Source: Acanthosepion esculentum
Taxonomy: Eukaryota; Mollusca; Cephalopoda; Sepiida; Sepiidae
Direction: 5' to 3'
DNA: 64,000 nt
Assembly: GCA_964036315.1 (NCBI GenBank)
Contig: OZ038500.1
Span: 63,132,102-63,196,101, forward strand
Within the stretch, counting starts at the first letter, position 1. Each line of letters begins with the position of its first letter. Position numbers and translations under genes: made by a program. Below, one piece after another: positions 10,047 through 20,559 of the stretch. The notes below the pieces were generated by a model. It ran no database searches and was not told where the DNA came from. It saw only the letters and a list, made by a program, of their open reading frames with translations.

Positions 10047-11252
10047 GTAGTGTACAATATTTACATTATTCAGACTATTGTCCTCATCTTTGTCGCCATA
10101 TTTAATACAATGTTTCGGCCATTGTACGCTCTGGCCTTCTTCAGGTGGTTGGAATGTCGAACTGAACCCTTTGTTTCGCTCACTGTGGTAGACACATGGC
10201 ACAGTAGATAAAGGCGTTAGTTAGTTATGTCCCGTGAGTATTAAATTCTCTATGCTGTCTTTCCTCATTATGTCTCCCAGAAATTTCAGCTGCAACTTTC
10301 TGATAAGGCATATTTTTTTTGTCTCGTTCCAATTTTTCTTTAAAATTTTGACCATCGCATTCTCCGACCATGATAGCTCTACATAATTTCCTGTGTCAGT
10401 TGAGGAATTTCAACATCGGTAATGGTTAAAATAGATATTACATTGAACTCGTTGAGATTCCACACAACTTCAAATATAAATGTTAGGAAGGAAATCTCCA
10501 TTATTGCTGGAAAGAGCACTAACAGACTTGGAAAACCTATTTTTCTGAAAAATTATTTCAAGAGAAAGGTTTTATGAATTTCGACCAATGTTGGTACTGG
10601 CTGCTCTGTCACTGAATTCCGAATGTTTCCTTATAAGGAAAAGGGTTAATATTACCTTTACAATTTAAAATTCTTATTTGTTCTTGTTCTGCGACTAATT
10701 CATGAAGTTGGTAAATCACTCTTTCTCCATCCTGCTTTGTTTGTTTCCAAGACATCCTGCATATTAAAGAATATTTTTTTACTCTCACGAAATAAAGCTT
10801 CCTGATTCTGTAGAGTAAATCTTTATGATCTTATATTATCTATCTATATTTCTGAGATAGCCTTCTTCAGGTGGTTGGAATGTCAAACTGAACCCTTTAT
10901 TTTACTCGCTGGGATAGACTGTTCTAGTTCCACGTGCCATGTTTTAATGGATGTCAGTTATCAGTTATCTCCTGTTAATTTCCCTCTCCAAGTTCTCCAC
11001 TGCCTTAACCGGGTATTGAACTCACACTCTTTGGGTCCTGTCACTGGATCTAACTAACGCCTTTATCCACTGTGCCATGTGTCTACCCCAGTGAGTGAAA
11101 GAAAGGGTTCAGTTCAACATTCCAACCACCTGAAGAAGGCTGGAGTGTACAACGGCCAAAACGTTGTAATAAATATGGCGACAAAGATGAGGACAATAGT
11201 TCGAATAATGTAAATAGTGTACATAATACCTCATCTCAGAAATATAGACAGA
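10047..11252. mobile_element. Composite insertion with inverted SINE arms, inside a SINE unit
   Basis: Both flanks carry AATGAGTAGTG, like a target-site duplication: the diverged SINE unit at 9990-10046 resumes at 11253. The ends are inverted copies of about 180 bp. Left: ATTGTCCTCATCTTTGTCGC ... GGCACAGTAGATAAAGGCG. Right: CGCCTTTATCCACTGTGCC ... GCGACAAAGATGAGGACAAT. Inside are an antisense copy of the same SINE (about 10858-11078) and a short RTE LINE relic (10215-10330). Whether it arrived as one unit or in steps cannot be decided by eye. Confidence 0.68.
10215..10330 (-). mobile_element. RTE-like LINE C-terminal relic
   Basis: The + strand TTCCTCATTATGTCTCCCAG and AAATTTCAGCTGCAACTTTC read on the minus strand as a degenerate KLQLKFLGDIMRK motif, the conserved C-terminal LKFLGHIMRK of the RTE-like family. 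It is too short to say more. Confidence 0.55.
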
Positions 11253-11335
11253 TAATGAGTAGTGTGTTTGATCCTCACTGTGTGCCCCATACTTTCAGCC
11301 TTGTGCCACATCTAGGGTATACTTAGAAAGTCAAT
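11253..11335 (+). repeat. Right-hand remnant of the interrupted SINE unit
   Basis: GAGTAGTGTGTTTGATCCTC and GCCTTGTGCCACATCTAGGG continue the unit broken at 10046. This supports the view that 10047-11252 is a later insertion. Confidence 0.75.
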
Positions 11336-11599
11336 TCCTCTCCCTACACAGACAAAAATTGTACATATAGAAACTAGTTAGGACTTCATAGAGACTCTGA
11401 GGTATTATGGTGACTGTAAGTAAGAATGTGTTGTTTTGGTGTTAGGAATATTGTGATATGTTTGGGTCAGTGTTTGTGGCTAGCAAAGTTTAATTATAAG
11501 ACAGAAGAAGACCCGCCTTCCCTTGTGCCACACTTTTGTATTTTATACAAATTAAATATCGCTTTCCTCTTTGGTATCTTGATTTTACAAATTGAAGCA

Positions 11600-11890
11600 C
11601 TGTACTAGATTGTCAGCTAGGTCACATTATTTTGCTGTTGAAATTGGTATGTGTAAGCATAAATTCTATTCTAATGGTTTCTTCTCTTGTACTTCTCATC
11701 TACGGAACTCTCTTTCAGCTTCTTGCTTTCATGTTAACTAGAATCGCCAAAAACATAAATGCAATGTCAATCATCATTCTCTGTAACCTTGAATTTTGTT
11801 CTTTTTATTGTTCTTCCTCCTCAGTAACATTTTCTCAATTTCCTTCACTTGCATCTTAGTGGCTTTATCACCTTTCTTGGGGGTAAATGA
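11600..11890 (+). mobile_element. CR1-like LINE 3' relic
   Basis: CTTCTCATCTACGGAACTCT reads as a degenerate TSHLRNSLSASCF, equivalent to the (S)RLWNSLP..CF motif of the LINE copies at 452-1150 and 13400. The relic ends near 11850-11890 with GCATCTTAGTGGCTTTATCA then CCTTTCTTGGGGGTAAAT, a LINE-like 3' end motif. Frames are broken. 11336-11600 and 11890-12230 show nothing I recognise. Confidence 0.55.
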
Positions 11891-12230
11891 TTTAAGAAAT
11901 AGAAATGGCAGTAATATTTTAAAATATGTTTAAAAATATATTAGGGCACAATACTGACACTATTTAAGTTAACTGGTCTGCTTGTAAAAAAAAAGGAAAA
12001 ATTATTTTGGAGTAGTTTTTGTAAACTAGAATTCATTACAATTTTCTCTTCCAATGACATTGGTCAAAATTCAAAAATACTGAATTTTTTAAAAGTGGGT
12101 TCCTGTTCATAATATAAATGCATATAAAAATTTATAAAAATCAATGTATTAAAGAGTTACTGTATTTTGTTTTTAATTACAAATGTTAAGTTTGAAACTG
12201 TGCTTCTTTCTTTTTATGTGACATGTCCTT

Positions 12231-12720
12231 TCAGAACATAGGGATCATGGCTCTCGACACCCCTCTATCCCTTGCAGCTTTTAACAAGTTTCTTCCCTCT
12301 GCTTCCTCCCCCAGACTATGTTCTGTCATCCACTTGCTTAAGCCCACCAGGTATGTCATGCATTGTCTCTCTTTCCCTCTATAGGACCTGTGTATATCAG
12401 ATTTCCTCATTATGTGTCCCAGAAACTTCAGTTGCCTCTTCCTGATGTTAAGTATAAGCCTCCTCCTTGTTTGCATCCTCTCTAAGACCTCATCGTTGCT
12501 CACACATTCGGTCCATGATATCCTTACCATCCTTCTGTAGAACAACATCTCTGTTGCCTGGAGTCTCTTTTTCATCTTTAAGGAAATCGTCCAACATTTG
12601 CTGCCATAAAGAAGGACAGATGCCATGTAACAGCTCAGTATTCTTTTCTTTGTTACCAAAGAAATCCTCCTATCTCGTAATACTCTGCCCAGCTTTTGGA
12701 AAAAAACAGAAAAAGAAGAT
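12231..12720 (-). mobile_element. RTE-like LINE C-terminal fragment
   Basis: The minus-strand ORF reads GRVLRDRRISLVTKKRILSC, then SVLLYGSKCWTISLKMKKRL, FYRRMVRISWTECVSNDEVL and RKRQLKFLGHIMRKSD. This is the region after the reverse transcriptase domain typical of a widespread animal RTE-like non-LTR family. The endonuclease and catalytic RT parts are absent. Seven or more shorter relics of this family are scattered through the window. It abuts a hairpin (12714-12926) followed by a LINE of another family on the opposite strand. Confidence 0.85.
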
Positions 12721-12926
12721 ATTGAACACACACCCTCACCTAAAAATATGCACAAAACCCACAATCTTGTTAACTTCAACAGAACAACATCAGTAGTATG
12801 TTTCGACACTGAAACTTTGCTTACATCATTGATAACTACATACTACTGATGTTGTTCTGTCGGAGTTAACAAGTTTGTGGGTTTTGTGTATATTTTTAGG
12901 TGAGGATGTGTGTTCAGTATCTTTTT
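12714..12926. mobile_element. Hairpin with arms of about 88 bp between two LINE fragments
   Basis: The left arm (12714-12800) and right arm (12838-12926) are inverted copies: CAACAGAACAACATCAGTAG pairs with CTACTGATGTTGTTCTGT, and CACCCTCACCTAAAAATATG pairs with a TATATTTTTAGGTGAGGATG block. The loop is about 37 bases. Pairing is nearly continuous with a few mismatches. It has the look of a foldback MITE or a twin-priming/template-switch junction. A short ORF (12875 onward) starts inside the arm and is not a gene start. Confidence 0.75.
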
Positions 12927-12934
12927 TTTTTCTC

Positions 12935-13727
12935 GGTCTCACGCTGTCCGCTGATCTGAGATGGAACAAATACATTGAGTCAATTGCATCATCCACCGCA
13001 AGGAAAGTTGGCTCCCTGTGCCGAGCCAGGAAATTTTTATCCTCGGAATCGATCCTCCAAATCTATAAATCGACCATTCGCCATTGCATGGAGTATTGCT
13101 GCCATATATGGTCTGGAGCCCCTGCTGTTTGCCTCAGGGTTCTTGATAAGATCCAAAGATGGATATGCAATGTAATTGGCCCTGATCTGTCATCTCTCGT
13201 CTGCAGTCACTCTCTCACAGACGCGACGTTGCCTCGCTCTGTCTTTTTTACAAATACTTTCACGGTAATTGCTCCGATGAGCTGCTTTCGCTGGTTCTTA
13301 GGCCTTATGAATTTAAACGTCCTACGAGGCTGGCTTCCCGTTCCCACCCCTTCACCGTTGAAACTGTTAGATGTAGACGTCTCTTCTACTCCAATAGCTT
13401 CATGTCTCGCACATCTCGCCTGTGGAACTCCCTTCCTTATTCCTGTTTCCCTGACAAATACAATCTCCAACTATTTAAGTGTAACGTCAATCGACATCTC
13501 CAGTTGCCTTGATCTATCCACTTCCCTTCTCCACATCCTTTCACGTTTCATTTCTATCTGCTCTCGCTCCAAATCTTCTGTAACCCCCTTGCCTTGATCA
13601 ATCCACTATCTTTCTCCACATCCTCTCCTTTACCACTCCTATCTGCTCTTCCTCCAAACCTTCTGTAACCCCTTGCATGCTAGTGGCCTCCAGCCTTGCT
13701 TGGAGTGATAAGCTTAAAAAAAAAAAT
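12935..13727 (+). mobile_element. 5'-truncated CR1/Jockey-like LINE (copy 2)
   Basis: The same family as 240-1215, here on the + strand: LTLSADLRWNKYIESIASST, then IRHCMEYCCHIWSGAPAVCL, then a frameshift near 13200 into SRL-type sequence in another frame. The 3' UTR (13510-13715) carries GTGGCCTCCAGCCTTGCTTG and a poly(A) run at 13717-13727. Truncated at the 5' side like copy 1, which is usual for target-primed reverse transcription. Confidence 0.88.
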
Positions 13728-13739
13728 GTATTGACTATG

Positions 13740-14340
13740 TGATTCTGTTGTGTGCAGTATTAATGTTTGAATATATAGGTAAAAGTGCACATAGTGAAGA
13801 GTTCGAAATGTCTTTTCCTTAATAACAATTGTGAGGTAGTAAGAAAAGAAACAGTACCTAACTGGTGCTGCTAATATGGGGTGTTCCAGTTCTTGACCTG
13901 GTTACCATGGTGATGTTGTGAATCAGTGAGTTCATTCTTTGGCTGTGGTCGTTGAAGGAGTGGAAAAAAAAGGAGTGATTGACTGTTTTGCTTCCATCTG
14001 TCGACATGAAGCTCAATAGCTGGCAAATTTCTACCTCCTGAACTGAAAATTTCTGTGATATTTCTATTTTTACAATGGCTGTCGATGACGTAAGGTGCGG
14101 ATGTAGTTGTAAGCTAAAATTCGCACTTACTTGAGATAAATGCTCATGGTGAGGCAAATGAGTGGAGAAAAAAATATGTATTTTTCGACCAATTGCTTTT
14201 TTTTTTTAGATCTGCTACATATTAAAGAGATTTGTTCATTTCAACAGATAGAATTGGTGGCTATAATATTGTTCTTACTTTTGACTTGCTGCATATCAGT
14301 TCTTTAAAATTTCTGAATTGATTTTTTCCCAAAAAGACAC
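13740..14340. other. Intron sequence, unassigned
   Basis: A 99-codon minus-strand ORF (14157-13858) contains a polar stretch and VTRSRTGTPHISSTS, with no domain I recognise. It could be the edge of a decayed transposon. The last bases form the acceptor region of exon 4. Confidence 0.5.
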
Positions 14341-14368
14341 TAATATTTGTTGAATGACTTCATTCTAG

Positions 14369-14591
14369 AACACACAGTATATTTTGAGGCTTGCTGCTCA
14401 ACGGGGATTGGTGCCAGCATTTCAATTTTATTGTCGAAAGAGTCCCTCAACCCGAAGTGTATCAAAACTGGATGAGGCTGGTTACTCATTGCTTCATCAT
14501 GCTGCTATGAATAACCGTCCAGAAATCATTGCCCTTCTTCTGCAAGAAGGAGTGGACATCAATCTAAGGAGACATAACCTATCATCCTCAG
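14369..14591 (+). CDS. ANKAR: ANKAR-like exon 4 of window (ankyrin repeats 1-2)
   Basis: The acceptor CTTCATTCTAG precedes AACACACAG. A second AG nine bases downstream (start at 14378) would keep frame and drop three residues; I prefer 14369 because of its pyrimidine tract. The exon carries a degenerate first ankyrin repeat (LRLAAQRGLVPAF) and a better second one (GYSLLHHAAMNNRPEIIALL, then LQEGVDINLR) with the typical HHAA and LL..G.D.N positions. It ends one base into a codon at CTCAG|GTAAGA. The third repeat is split across the next junction. Confidence 0.88.
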
Positions 14592-15343
14592 GTAAGATAT
14601 AGGATTAGCATTTTGGGACAACAAAACCTCTTGTTCTAGTTGAAGAATATGTTGGAGGTTCTGGAGATGCATTGGCCTTGTCTGAATGTGATTTATTTTA
14701 GGTATGTATTTGGGGGGGGGGGTTAAAAGCGAATCATCAGCAACCGATTTCTTTAGTTTGTTTACATTTATTTTGTGCGTAGTTTTTATTTTCTTTTAAA
14801 ATCACCATTCTTTATGATCCCTTCACATAAAGTCACTCTTAAAAGACATTAGGGAACCTGAACTATTTAATATTTCGAATATGTCACAGTACACATGCAA
14901 AGAAAAACAAAACATGTGAGCAATGTACCGTGCACAGCTTAAGTTTTAATTATGGTTTAGTTAGATTGTTTTAAATTGTTTTTTTTAAACCTTTCACTCT
15001 TTTTGATATTTAAATTTAACTTTACTTAATTTACTTAACTTTTATTTGCATTATACTAGAATAGTTAGTACCCATTACTTCAGGTTGTTTATGATTCGCA
15101 GCGATCAAAAAAACAAATGAACAGACACACATACACAGCACTATATTTATATAGATATTAATTTATCTGTTTTTTCTTCTTTTTCTGTTTCCTCTTTTAA
15201 TAAAATATCTTATTTCATGTCCTGTTTTTTAATTACACAAATCTGCCATGGAATTTCTGCTGTTCTGCAAATTCTCATCTTTCTTTTGGTCTTTGGTTTG
15301 CATTTGGAAATTCATCTTGTTTTTCTTTGAATTCTGTTTGCAG
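14592..15343. other. Intron between exons 4 and 5
   Basis: AT-rich, with a G-run at 14712-14721. Around 15090-15165 there is a (CA)-bearing stretch, GAACAGACACACATACACAG near TATATTTATATAGATATTAA, that resembles the Helitron-associated end seen at 35900-36270. Nothing else is recognised. Confidence 0.5.
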
Positions 15344-15545
15344 GTCCTGCAGCCCTTCATCTGGCCGCTCAGTGTGGATCCCTGGATGCTGTTACATGCC
15401 TAGTTGGTAACATGGCTAAAATCAATGTCATTGACCACAACGGCTGGACTCCAGTCCATTGTGCAGCCTTCTACAACCAAGCAGCTGTTTTGGAATTGTT
15501 TCTTCAAAGAGATAAAGACTTTGCTGAACTTAAAACTGCAGACAG
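15344..15545 (+). CDS. ANKAR: ANKAR-like exon 5 of window (ankyrin repeats 3-4)
   Basis: The acceptor is TTCTGTTTGCAG and the donor ACAG|GTGAGA. Exons 4 and 5 share a Gly codon. Repeat 3 reads PAALHLAAQCGSLDAVTCLV and ends KINVIDHN. Repeat 4 reads GWTPVHCAAFYNQAAVLELF. Both keep the helix-turn-helix spacing of about 33 residues, and repeat 4 keeps the TPxH motif. The exon ends two bases into a Ser codon completed by exon 6. The following 4.3-kb intron contains the 38-bp minisatellite and a probable solo LTR. Confidence 0.9.
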
Positions 15546-15889
15546 GTGAGAAACATCAGGAGTAGGTCATTTGAATTAGAAAAACTACCAATATTTTTAT
15601 CATGATTACAAAAAAAATGTTAATTTTTGTAAGAGATGAAGGTCATATTCATTATAGACAAATTAAAATGCATAAGGAAAAATAAATTTTTTTACAAAAT
15701 ACATTCGTTCATTAAACTGAATATTTACCTTGAAGAATTCTCATGGTTCTATGTTGAAGTTTGAGAAAAAAGTAGGATTGGTAACAATTTATATTTTGAC
15801 TCAACAGGATACAAAGTTTAATTAATTTTCTCTAAACAGGAACATTGTTAAAATCTGAATTTTTATTTAATGTGTAAAAAATGATGGTT

Positions 15890-17359
15890 GTTAAATGTTT
15901 TTTAGATGGTTGTTTTGCTTAAATGTGTATAAACTATGAAAATTGTTAGTTTTTGCTTCAATGTGTATAAACTATGAAAATTGTTAGTTTCTGCTTAAAT
16001 GTGTATAAACTATGAAAATTGTTAGTTTCTGCTTAAATGTGTATAAACTATGAAAATTGTTAGTTTTTGCTTAAATGTGTATAAACTATGAAAATTGTTA
16101 GTTTCTGCTTAAATGTGTATAAACTATGAAAATTGTTAGTTTTTGCTTAAATGTGTATAAACTATGAAAATTGTTAGTTTTTGCTTATATGTGTATAAAC
16201 TATGAAAATTGTTAGTTTTTGCTTAAATGTGTATAAACTATGAAAATTGTTAGTTTTTGCTTAAATGTGTATAAACTATGAAAATTGTTAGTTTTTGCTT
16301 ATATGTGTATAAACTATGAAAATTGTTAGTTTTTGCTTAAATGTGTATAAACTATGAAAATTGTTAGTATTTGCTTAAATGTGTATAAACTATGAAAATT
16401 GTTAGTTTTTGCTTATATGTGTATAAACTATGAAAATTGTTAGTTTTTGCTTAAATGTGTATAAACTATGAAAATTGTTAGTTTTTGCTTAAATGTGTAT
16501 AAACTATGAAAATTGTTAGTTTTTGCTTAAATGTGTATAAACTATGAAAATTGTTAGTTTTTGCTTAAATGTGTATAAACTATGAAAATTGTTAGTTTTT
16601 GCTTAAATGTGTATAAACTATGAAAATTGTTAGTATTTGCTTAAATGTGTATAAACTATGAAAATTGTTAGTTTCTGCTTAAATGTGTATAAACTATGAA
16701 AATTGTTAGTTTCTGCTTAAATGTGTATAAACTATGAAAATTGTTAGTTTTTGCTTAAATGTGTATAAACTATGAAAATTGTTAGTTTCTGCTTAAATGT
16801 GTATAAACTATGAAAATTGTTAGTTTTTGCTTAAATGTGTATAAACTATGAAAATTGTTAGTTTTTGCTTATATGTGTATAAACTATGAAAATTGTTAGT
16901 TTTTGCTTAAATGTGTATAAACTATGAAAATTGTTAGTTTTTGCTTAAATGTGTATAAACTATGAAAATTGTTAGTTTTTGCTTAAATGTGTATAAACTA
17001 TGAAAATTGTTAGTTTTTGCTTAAATGTGTATAAACTATGAAAATTGTTAGTTTTTGCTTAAATGTGTATAAACTATGAAAATTGTTAGTTTTTGCTTAT
17101 ATGTGTATAAACTATGAAAATTGTTAGTTTTTGCTTATATGTGTATAAACTATGAAAATTGTTAGTTTTTGCTTAAATGTGTATAAACTATGAAAATTGT
17201 TAGTTTTTGCTTAAATGTGTATAAACTATGAAAATTGTTAGTTTTTGCTTAAATGTGTATAAACTATGAAAATTGTTAGTTTTTGCTTAAATGTGTATAA
17301 ACTATGAAAATTGTTAGCTTTTGCTGAAATGGGTATAAAATATGAAAATTGTTAGCTTT
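15890..17359 (+). repeat. 38-bp minisatellite, about 37-38 copies (left part)
   Basis: The unit is AAATGTGTATAAACTATGAA then AATTGTTAGTTTTTGCTT. Variants at fixed positions (TTTCTGCTT, TTTTTGCTTATATG, AGTATTTGC) are scattered in runs, so the array has been homogenised by unequal exchange. It is interrupted at 17360 by an LTR-like insertion and resumes at 17975. It lies in the intron between ankyrin exons 5 and 6. It has no spacers, so it is not CRISPR-like. 15546-15890 is plain AT-rich intron. Confidence 0.95.
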
Positions 17360-17974
17360 TGTTGACCATGTTCACCATAGTCTATGAATATAGAATACAG
17401 CACAGTACGTAATCTGTTCAATGAAACAACGTTAAAGATTAACACTCATGAGTCAGACACTTTACTGAATCTGACTATATCACCAATACCACCAGCAGCT
17501 CTTCTGTAATTCTTCAGTCTTCAATATCAAAGGCTGGCTGTAATATTTACTCCCCCGCCACCGAGGGTTACATGTGGCACAAGGCCAGGTTTAACGTGGG
17601 ATTTCTGAGCCCGTAAGCTCGGCCAAAAATATTCCCTATTGGAACCCACAAAAACGGGTTCAGGGACAGTCTACCACCCCAAATGAGACTCTACCCCTTG
17701 GCAGAGCCTCGTCCGGGTTCCTCTCTGCCTTCAGGCAGAGAGTTCGACTGCTCAGCCATTAAAGGCTGACTGTGCATATTCGGAAAAAACATGGCCGCCT
17801 TTATACACATCTCATTGAATATTTTGAGTCTTCTGATTGGTTAAATCTTCTATTGGTGAACTATAAAATGAGTCAGCTCATTTTATAGTTAACTCTTCTA
17901 TTGGTGAACTATAAAATGAGTCAGCTCATTTTGGCTGGCTCACTAGTACACCAGGGTACCCAAAATCTCCAACA
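17360..17974. mobile_element. Probable solo LTR inside the 38-bp minisatellite
   Basis: It begins TGTTGACC and ends CTCCAACA, so it has TGTTG/CAACA inverted ends as expected of an LTR. The flanking five bases (GCTTT and GTTTT) agree at four of five positions, as an aged target duplication would. About 615 bp. Internally, CTTCTATTGGTGAACTATAA and ATGAGTCAGCTCATTTT occur twice in tandem (about 17845-17935). These include TATA-like CTATAAAA and an AP-1-like TGAGTCAGC, and form a hairpin. The minisatellite continues on both sides, so insertion after array formation is clear. No internal retroviral-type genes are present. Confidence 0.72.
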
Positions 17975-18195
17975 GTTTTTGCTTAAATGTGTATAAAATA
18001 TGAAAATTGTTAGTTTTTGCTTAAATGTGTATAAAATATAAAAGTGTTAGATTTTTTATTTAAATGTATAAAAAATGAAAATTGTTAGGGATTTTGTTTA
18101 ATGTATAAAAAATGAAAATTGTTAGGGATTTTGTTTAATGTATAAAAAAATGAAAGTTGTTAGAGTTTTTGTTTAAATGTATAAAATCATGGGAA
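17975..18195 (+). repeat. 38-bp minisatellite, degenerate right-hand part
   Basis: About five to six copies, progressively diverged and length-variable (AAATGTATAAAAAATGAAAA, TTGTTAGGGATTTTGTTT). The edge copies of the array are the most diverged, as expected if homogenisation acts mainly in the centre. Confidence 0.85.
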
Positions 18196-18289
18196 TACAG
18201 ATGAAAGGCATTTGATGAAATAAATAGTGAATTTGACTTGATAAAATAGATTGACATAGGTCAAGAACACAGACCCATCAATAAAGTGA

Positions 18290-18690
18290 GTCAATTATAG
18301 TGATTACTGATGTGGAAAGTGGGATTAGTGCTTTGAGTTCAAATTCCAGTAGAGGAAGTTGCATTCATTTTTGCACAAATATTCTTGTAAAGCTAAAAAT
18401 CCATCTCTTCTTTCCCCCCCAGCTAGGGGTTAATATCAGAGCAGACTGGCTTCACTAGTTCTGATTGCCAACCACTCTAGCAGAAGGAGAACTTTGAACT
18501 CAAAACCAGTTGGATGTAGTGCTAGCAACTCCCATTTGTATAAACCTACTCACTATGGGAAGTGCAGCAGCAACACCTTGTGTTGTGTAGCTATGAACCT
18601 ATGTTCTGCAAGGGTCTCTACAGGGTTAACAGGCATATGATTGCCAAGGAGAGCCAGTGGGATAGTATTATTTAGAATAGAGGAAATTAT
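18290..18690 (+). repeat. tRNA-derived SINE copy (family A), diverged
   Basis: GAGTTCAAATTCCAGTAGAG is box B-like. It is followed by TTGCATTCATTTTTGCACAA and CCCCAGCTAGGGGTTAATAT, body motifs of the family at 20232-20505. A downstream segment, CAACCACTCTAGCAGAAGGA, also occurs at 19300 in the next copy. Confidence 0.6.
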
Positions 18691-19180
18691 TTAAGTTGTA
18701 ACTATATTTTATTATAAATTTTATCAATATTATTTAAAAGGACTTTTATATAACATTTTCATTTTACATTGCTCTCATCCAAAGACTGTGTTGTGGGGAT
18801 TCTGGATAATGGCCTGGTCTGAATGTAACTTTTTATATATGTATTTTTGGGGTTTAAAAGGGCATCATTAGCCCACAAATTATAAAATTACAAACAAAAT
18901 CATATTTGAGATACAATGAAATAAGCATAGACAAAATGATAAAAAGCTTTAGTATACATTTTCAGAGAAATGATTGTATATTTTAAAGAAAATATATTTA
19001 TGACTGTCCAGGATATCTGCCTCCTTTGGCAGTTGAAAAAACGAAGAGAGAAAGTTTTGATGTTATTTCATTTGGTGGTAAAACACTTGTTCTGATGCAT
19101 CATGAGAGTATTCTATATTTATTTAACTATTTTTTTATAATCTACATTTTTCTTTCTTTCTTGTCAATTACCATTCAAAT
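18691..19180. other. Intron sequence, nothing recognised
   Basis: AT-rich intron between two SINE copies. A 78-codon ORF at 19026 runs into the SINE and carries no motif. Confidence 0.5.
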
Positions 19181-19184
19181 ACTA

Positions 19185-19470
19185 CGTTCATTTCATTCAC
19201 TTTTGTATAAATGCCCTTGGGAAAGGTATAATTCCAGCTCTTCCCCCTCAGCTATGGGTTAAATAGCGGGGAAGACTGGGCTTTCTAGCCTTGCTTGACA
19301 ACCAGTCTAGGAGAAAGACAACTTTGAATTCAAAACTGGTGGAGCACTGAGCTGACAACTCCACTCTAAGAAAATTATGGCTGAAACTCTAGTGGTAACA
19401 CCTTTTAGGTGTTACTTCTTGAACAGCTGTGAACCTCTTCTCCACGAGGGAGCCTAATTTTTTAAAAATC
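19185..19470 (+). repeat. tRNA-derived SINE copy (family A), 5' end lost
   Basis: TTCATTTCATTCACTTTTGT, CCCTTGGGAAAGGTATAATT and CCCCTCAGCTATGGGTTAAA are the body of family A. It continues with AACCAGTCTAGGAGAAAGAC as in the 18290 copy. The tRNA-like head is missing. Confidence 0.65.
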
Positions 19471-19750
19471 AATTCACCCCAAGCAAGGCAAAAATGCCAT
19501 TAAGATGCAATGGGCTACTGGGAGTGAAAGAGAATGAAAAGTTTTTAGGAGGAACTGGAAACCCAATTGCAAAGAGGAAACAAGGGATAAACCACTACTA
19601 CATGTTCAAAAAGACTGGGGAGGAGTGTGAACCAGACAATAGGCTAACCTATCTACTCCTATTAAATGACACTAAGGGGGATGAAGAGGTGGAGGTGAGG
19701 GAGAGTAGTGAGGAGGGGGAGGTAGGAAAACTTTATACAATTTATGGTGC
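19465..19750 (-). repeat. LINE-tailed dispersed repeat, reverse orientation
   Basis: The + strand TTCACCCCAAGCAAGGCAAA and AATGCCATTAAGATGCAA are the reverse of the 3' motif at 41215-41260. The adjoining 200 bases match, in reverse, the repeat at 40790-41215 (GGAGTAGATATGTTTGCCTA on that copy). An open frame of 97 codons across it (19494-19787) is fortuitous. It ends about 60 bases before exon 6. Confidence 0.65.
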
Positions 19751-19810
19751 CTCGGAATTATCTTTCATGCTCATGATATTCTTTTAATTGTTTTTTTTGT
19801 TGGTAAACAG

Positions 19811-20019
19811 CTCCAAACTGACCCCTTTGTTACTAGCTGCAACTGCAGGGTCATTACCATCAGTGAAAACTCTGATTCATCTCAATGCTGATGTTACAGC
19901 CTGTGACAGCAGTGGTTACAATGCTGTACAATTATCTGTGTTACGCAGTCACACCCATGTGGTTCGATACTTGCTACAATGTGACTCCCCTCAGTTACAA
20001 GTCTGGAGGATCCTTGTGC
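19811..20019 (+). CDS. ANKAR: ANKAR-like exon 6 of window (ankyrin repeats 5-6)
   Basis: The acceptor is TTGTTGGTAAACAG and the donor GTGC|GTAAGT. Repeat 5 reads KLTPLLLAATAGSLPSVKTL with HLNADVTACDSS, and repeat 6 begins GYNAVQLSVLRSHTHVVRYL. The last residues (SPQLQVWRILV) leave the ankyrin pattern and lead into the armadillo part. The exon ends one base into a codon that exon 7 completes as Gln. This is the end of the recognisable ankyrin block. Confidence 0.9.
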
Positions 20020-20231
20020 GTAAGTCACTCTGTTTACCATACTGTTTACCTTCTTGTCTTGCATGTACCCTCAGATGACAAATAAACATCCCTCTCCCAC
20101 TTGTTGATTTCTTTTAATTGTTACCACCTCTCTACCAGAAATTATTATGACCCCCCCACCACCACTATTAGCTTATTAATTTTTGAATATTTACAGTCGC
20201 CCTAAATTGCTGGAAATTCTTGTTTTGAAAA

Positions 20232-20505
20232 GGCATGGTGGAGTAATGGATTGAGGAATCGGAGAGCTGAGTTCGAATCCCAGTCGAATCCACTACATTC
20301 ACTTATGTGCTAATAGCCTTGGGAAAGGTATGAATCCTCTTCTTCTCCCCCAGCTATGAAACAAATAGCAGGACAGACCAGGTTCTATAGCCTTCGATGG
20401 CAACTGGTTTACCACGGAAAAAAATGGCAACCTACTGTGGAAAATAATCTGCTTCATCGGTCAAATATCTAACGCTACATGATTGCTTAAGTGTGTATCA
20501 TGCAT
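20232..20505 (+). repeat. tRNA-derived SINE (family A), near full length
   Basis: The head GCATGGTGGAGTAATGGATT has box A character and GAGTTCGAATCCC is a clear box B. The body has CATTCACTTATGTGCTAATA, CCTTGGGAAAGGTATGAATC and CAGCTATG; the end is GCATGGCACATAACTGACTG. Closely matched by 38083-38372. A non-functional tRNA-like head; it depends on LINE machinery in trans. Confidence 0.8.
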
Positions 20506-20559
20506 GGCACATAACTGACTGACTGTGGTGGGAAACAATTGCATTTTTGTTTTAAAATT

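Noticed and set aside
13207..13470. 87-codon minus-strand ORF (and the similar + strand ORF at 226-423)
   Set aside because: Antisense shadows of the CR1/Jockey-like LINE copies.
15890..17359. CRISPR-like regular repeat
   Set aside because: The 38-bp units are directly contiguous with no unique spacers, and the context is a eukaryotic intron. It is a minisatellite.
19494..19787. 97-codon ORF just upstream of exon 6
   Set aside because: It overlays a reversed copy of the dispersed repeat at 40788-41265 and is antisense to its tail. There is no domain, and it ends before the acceptor.
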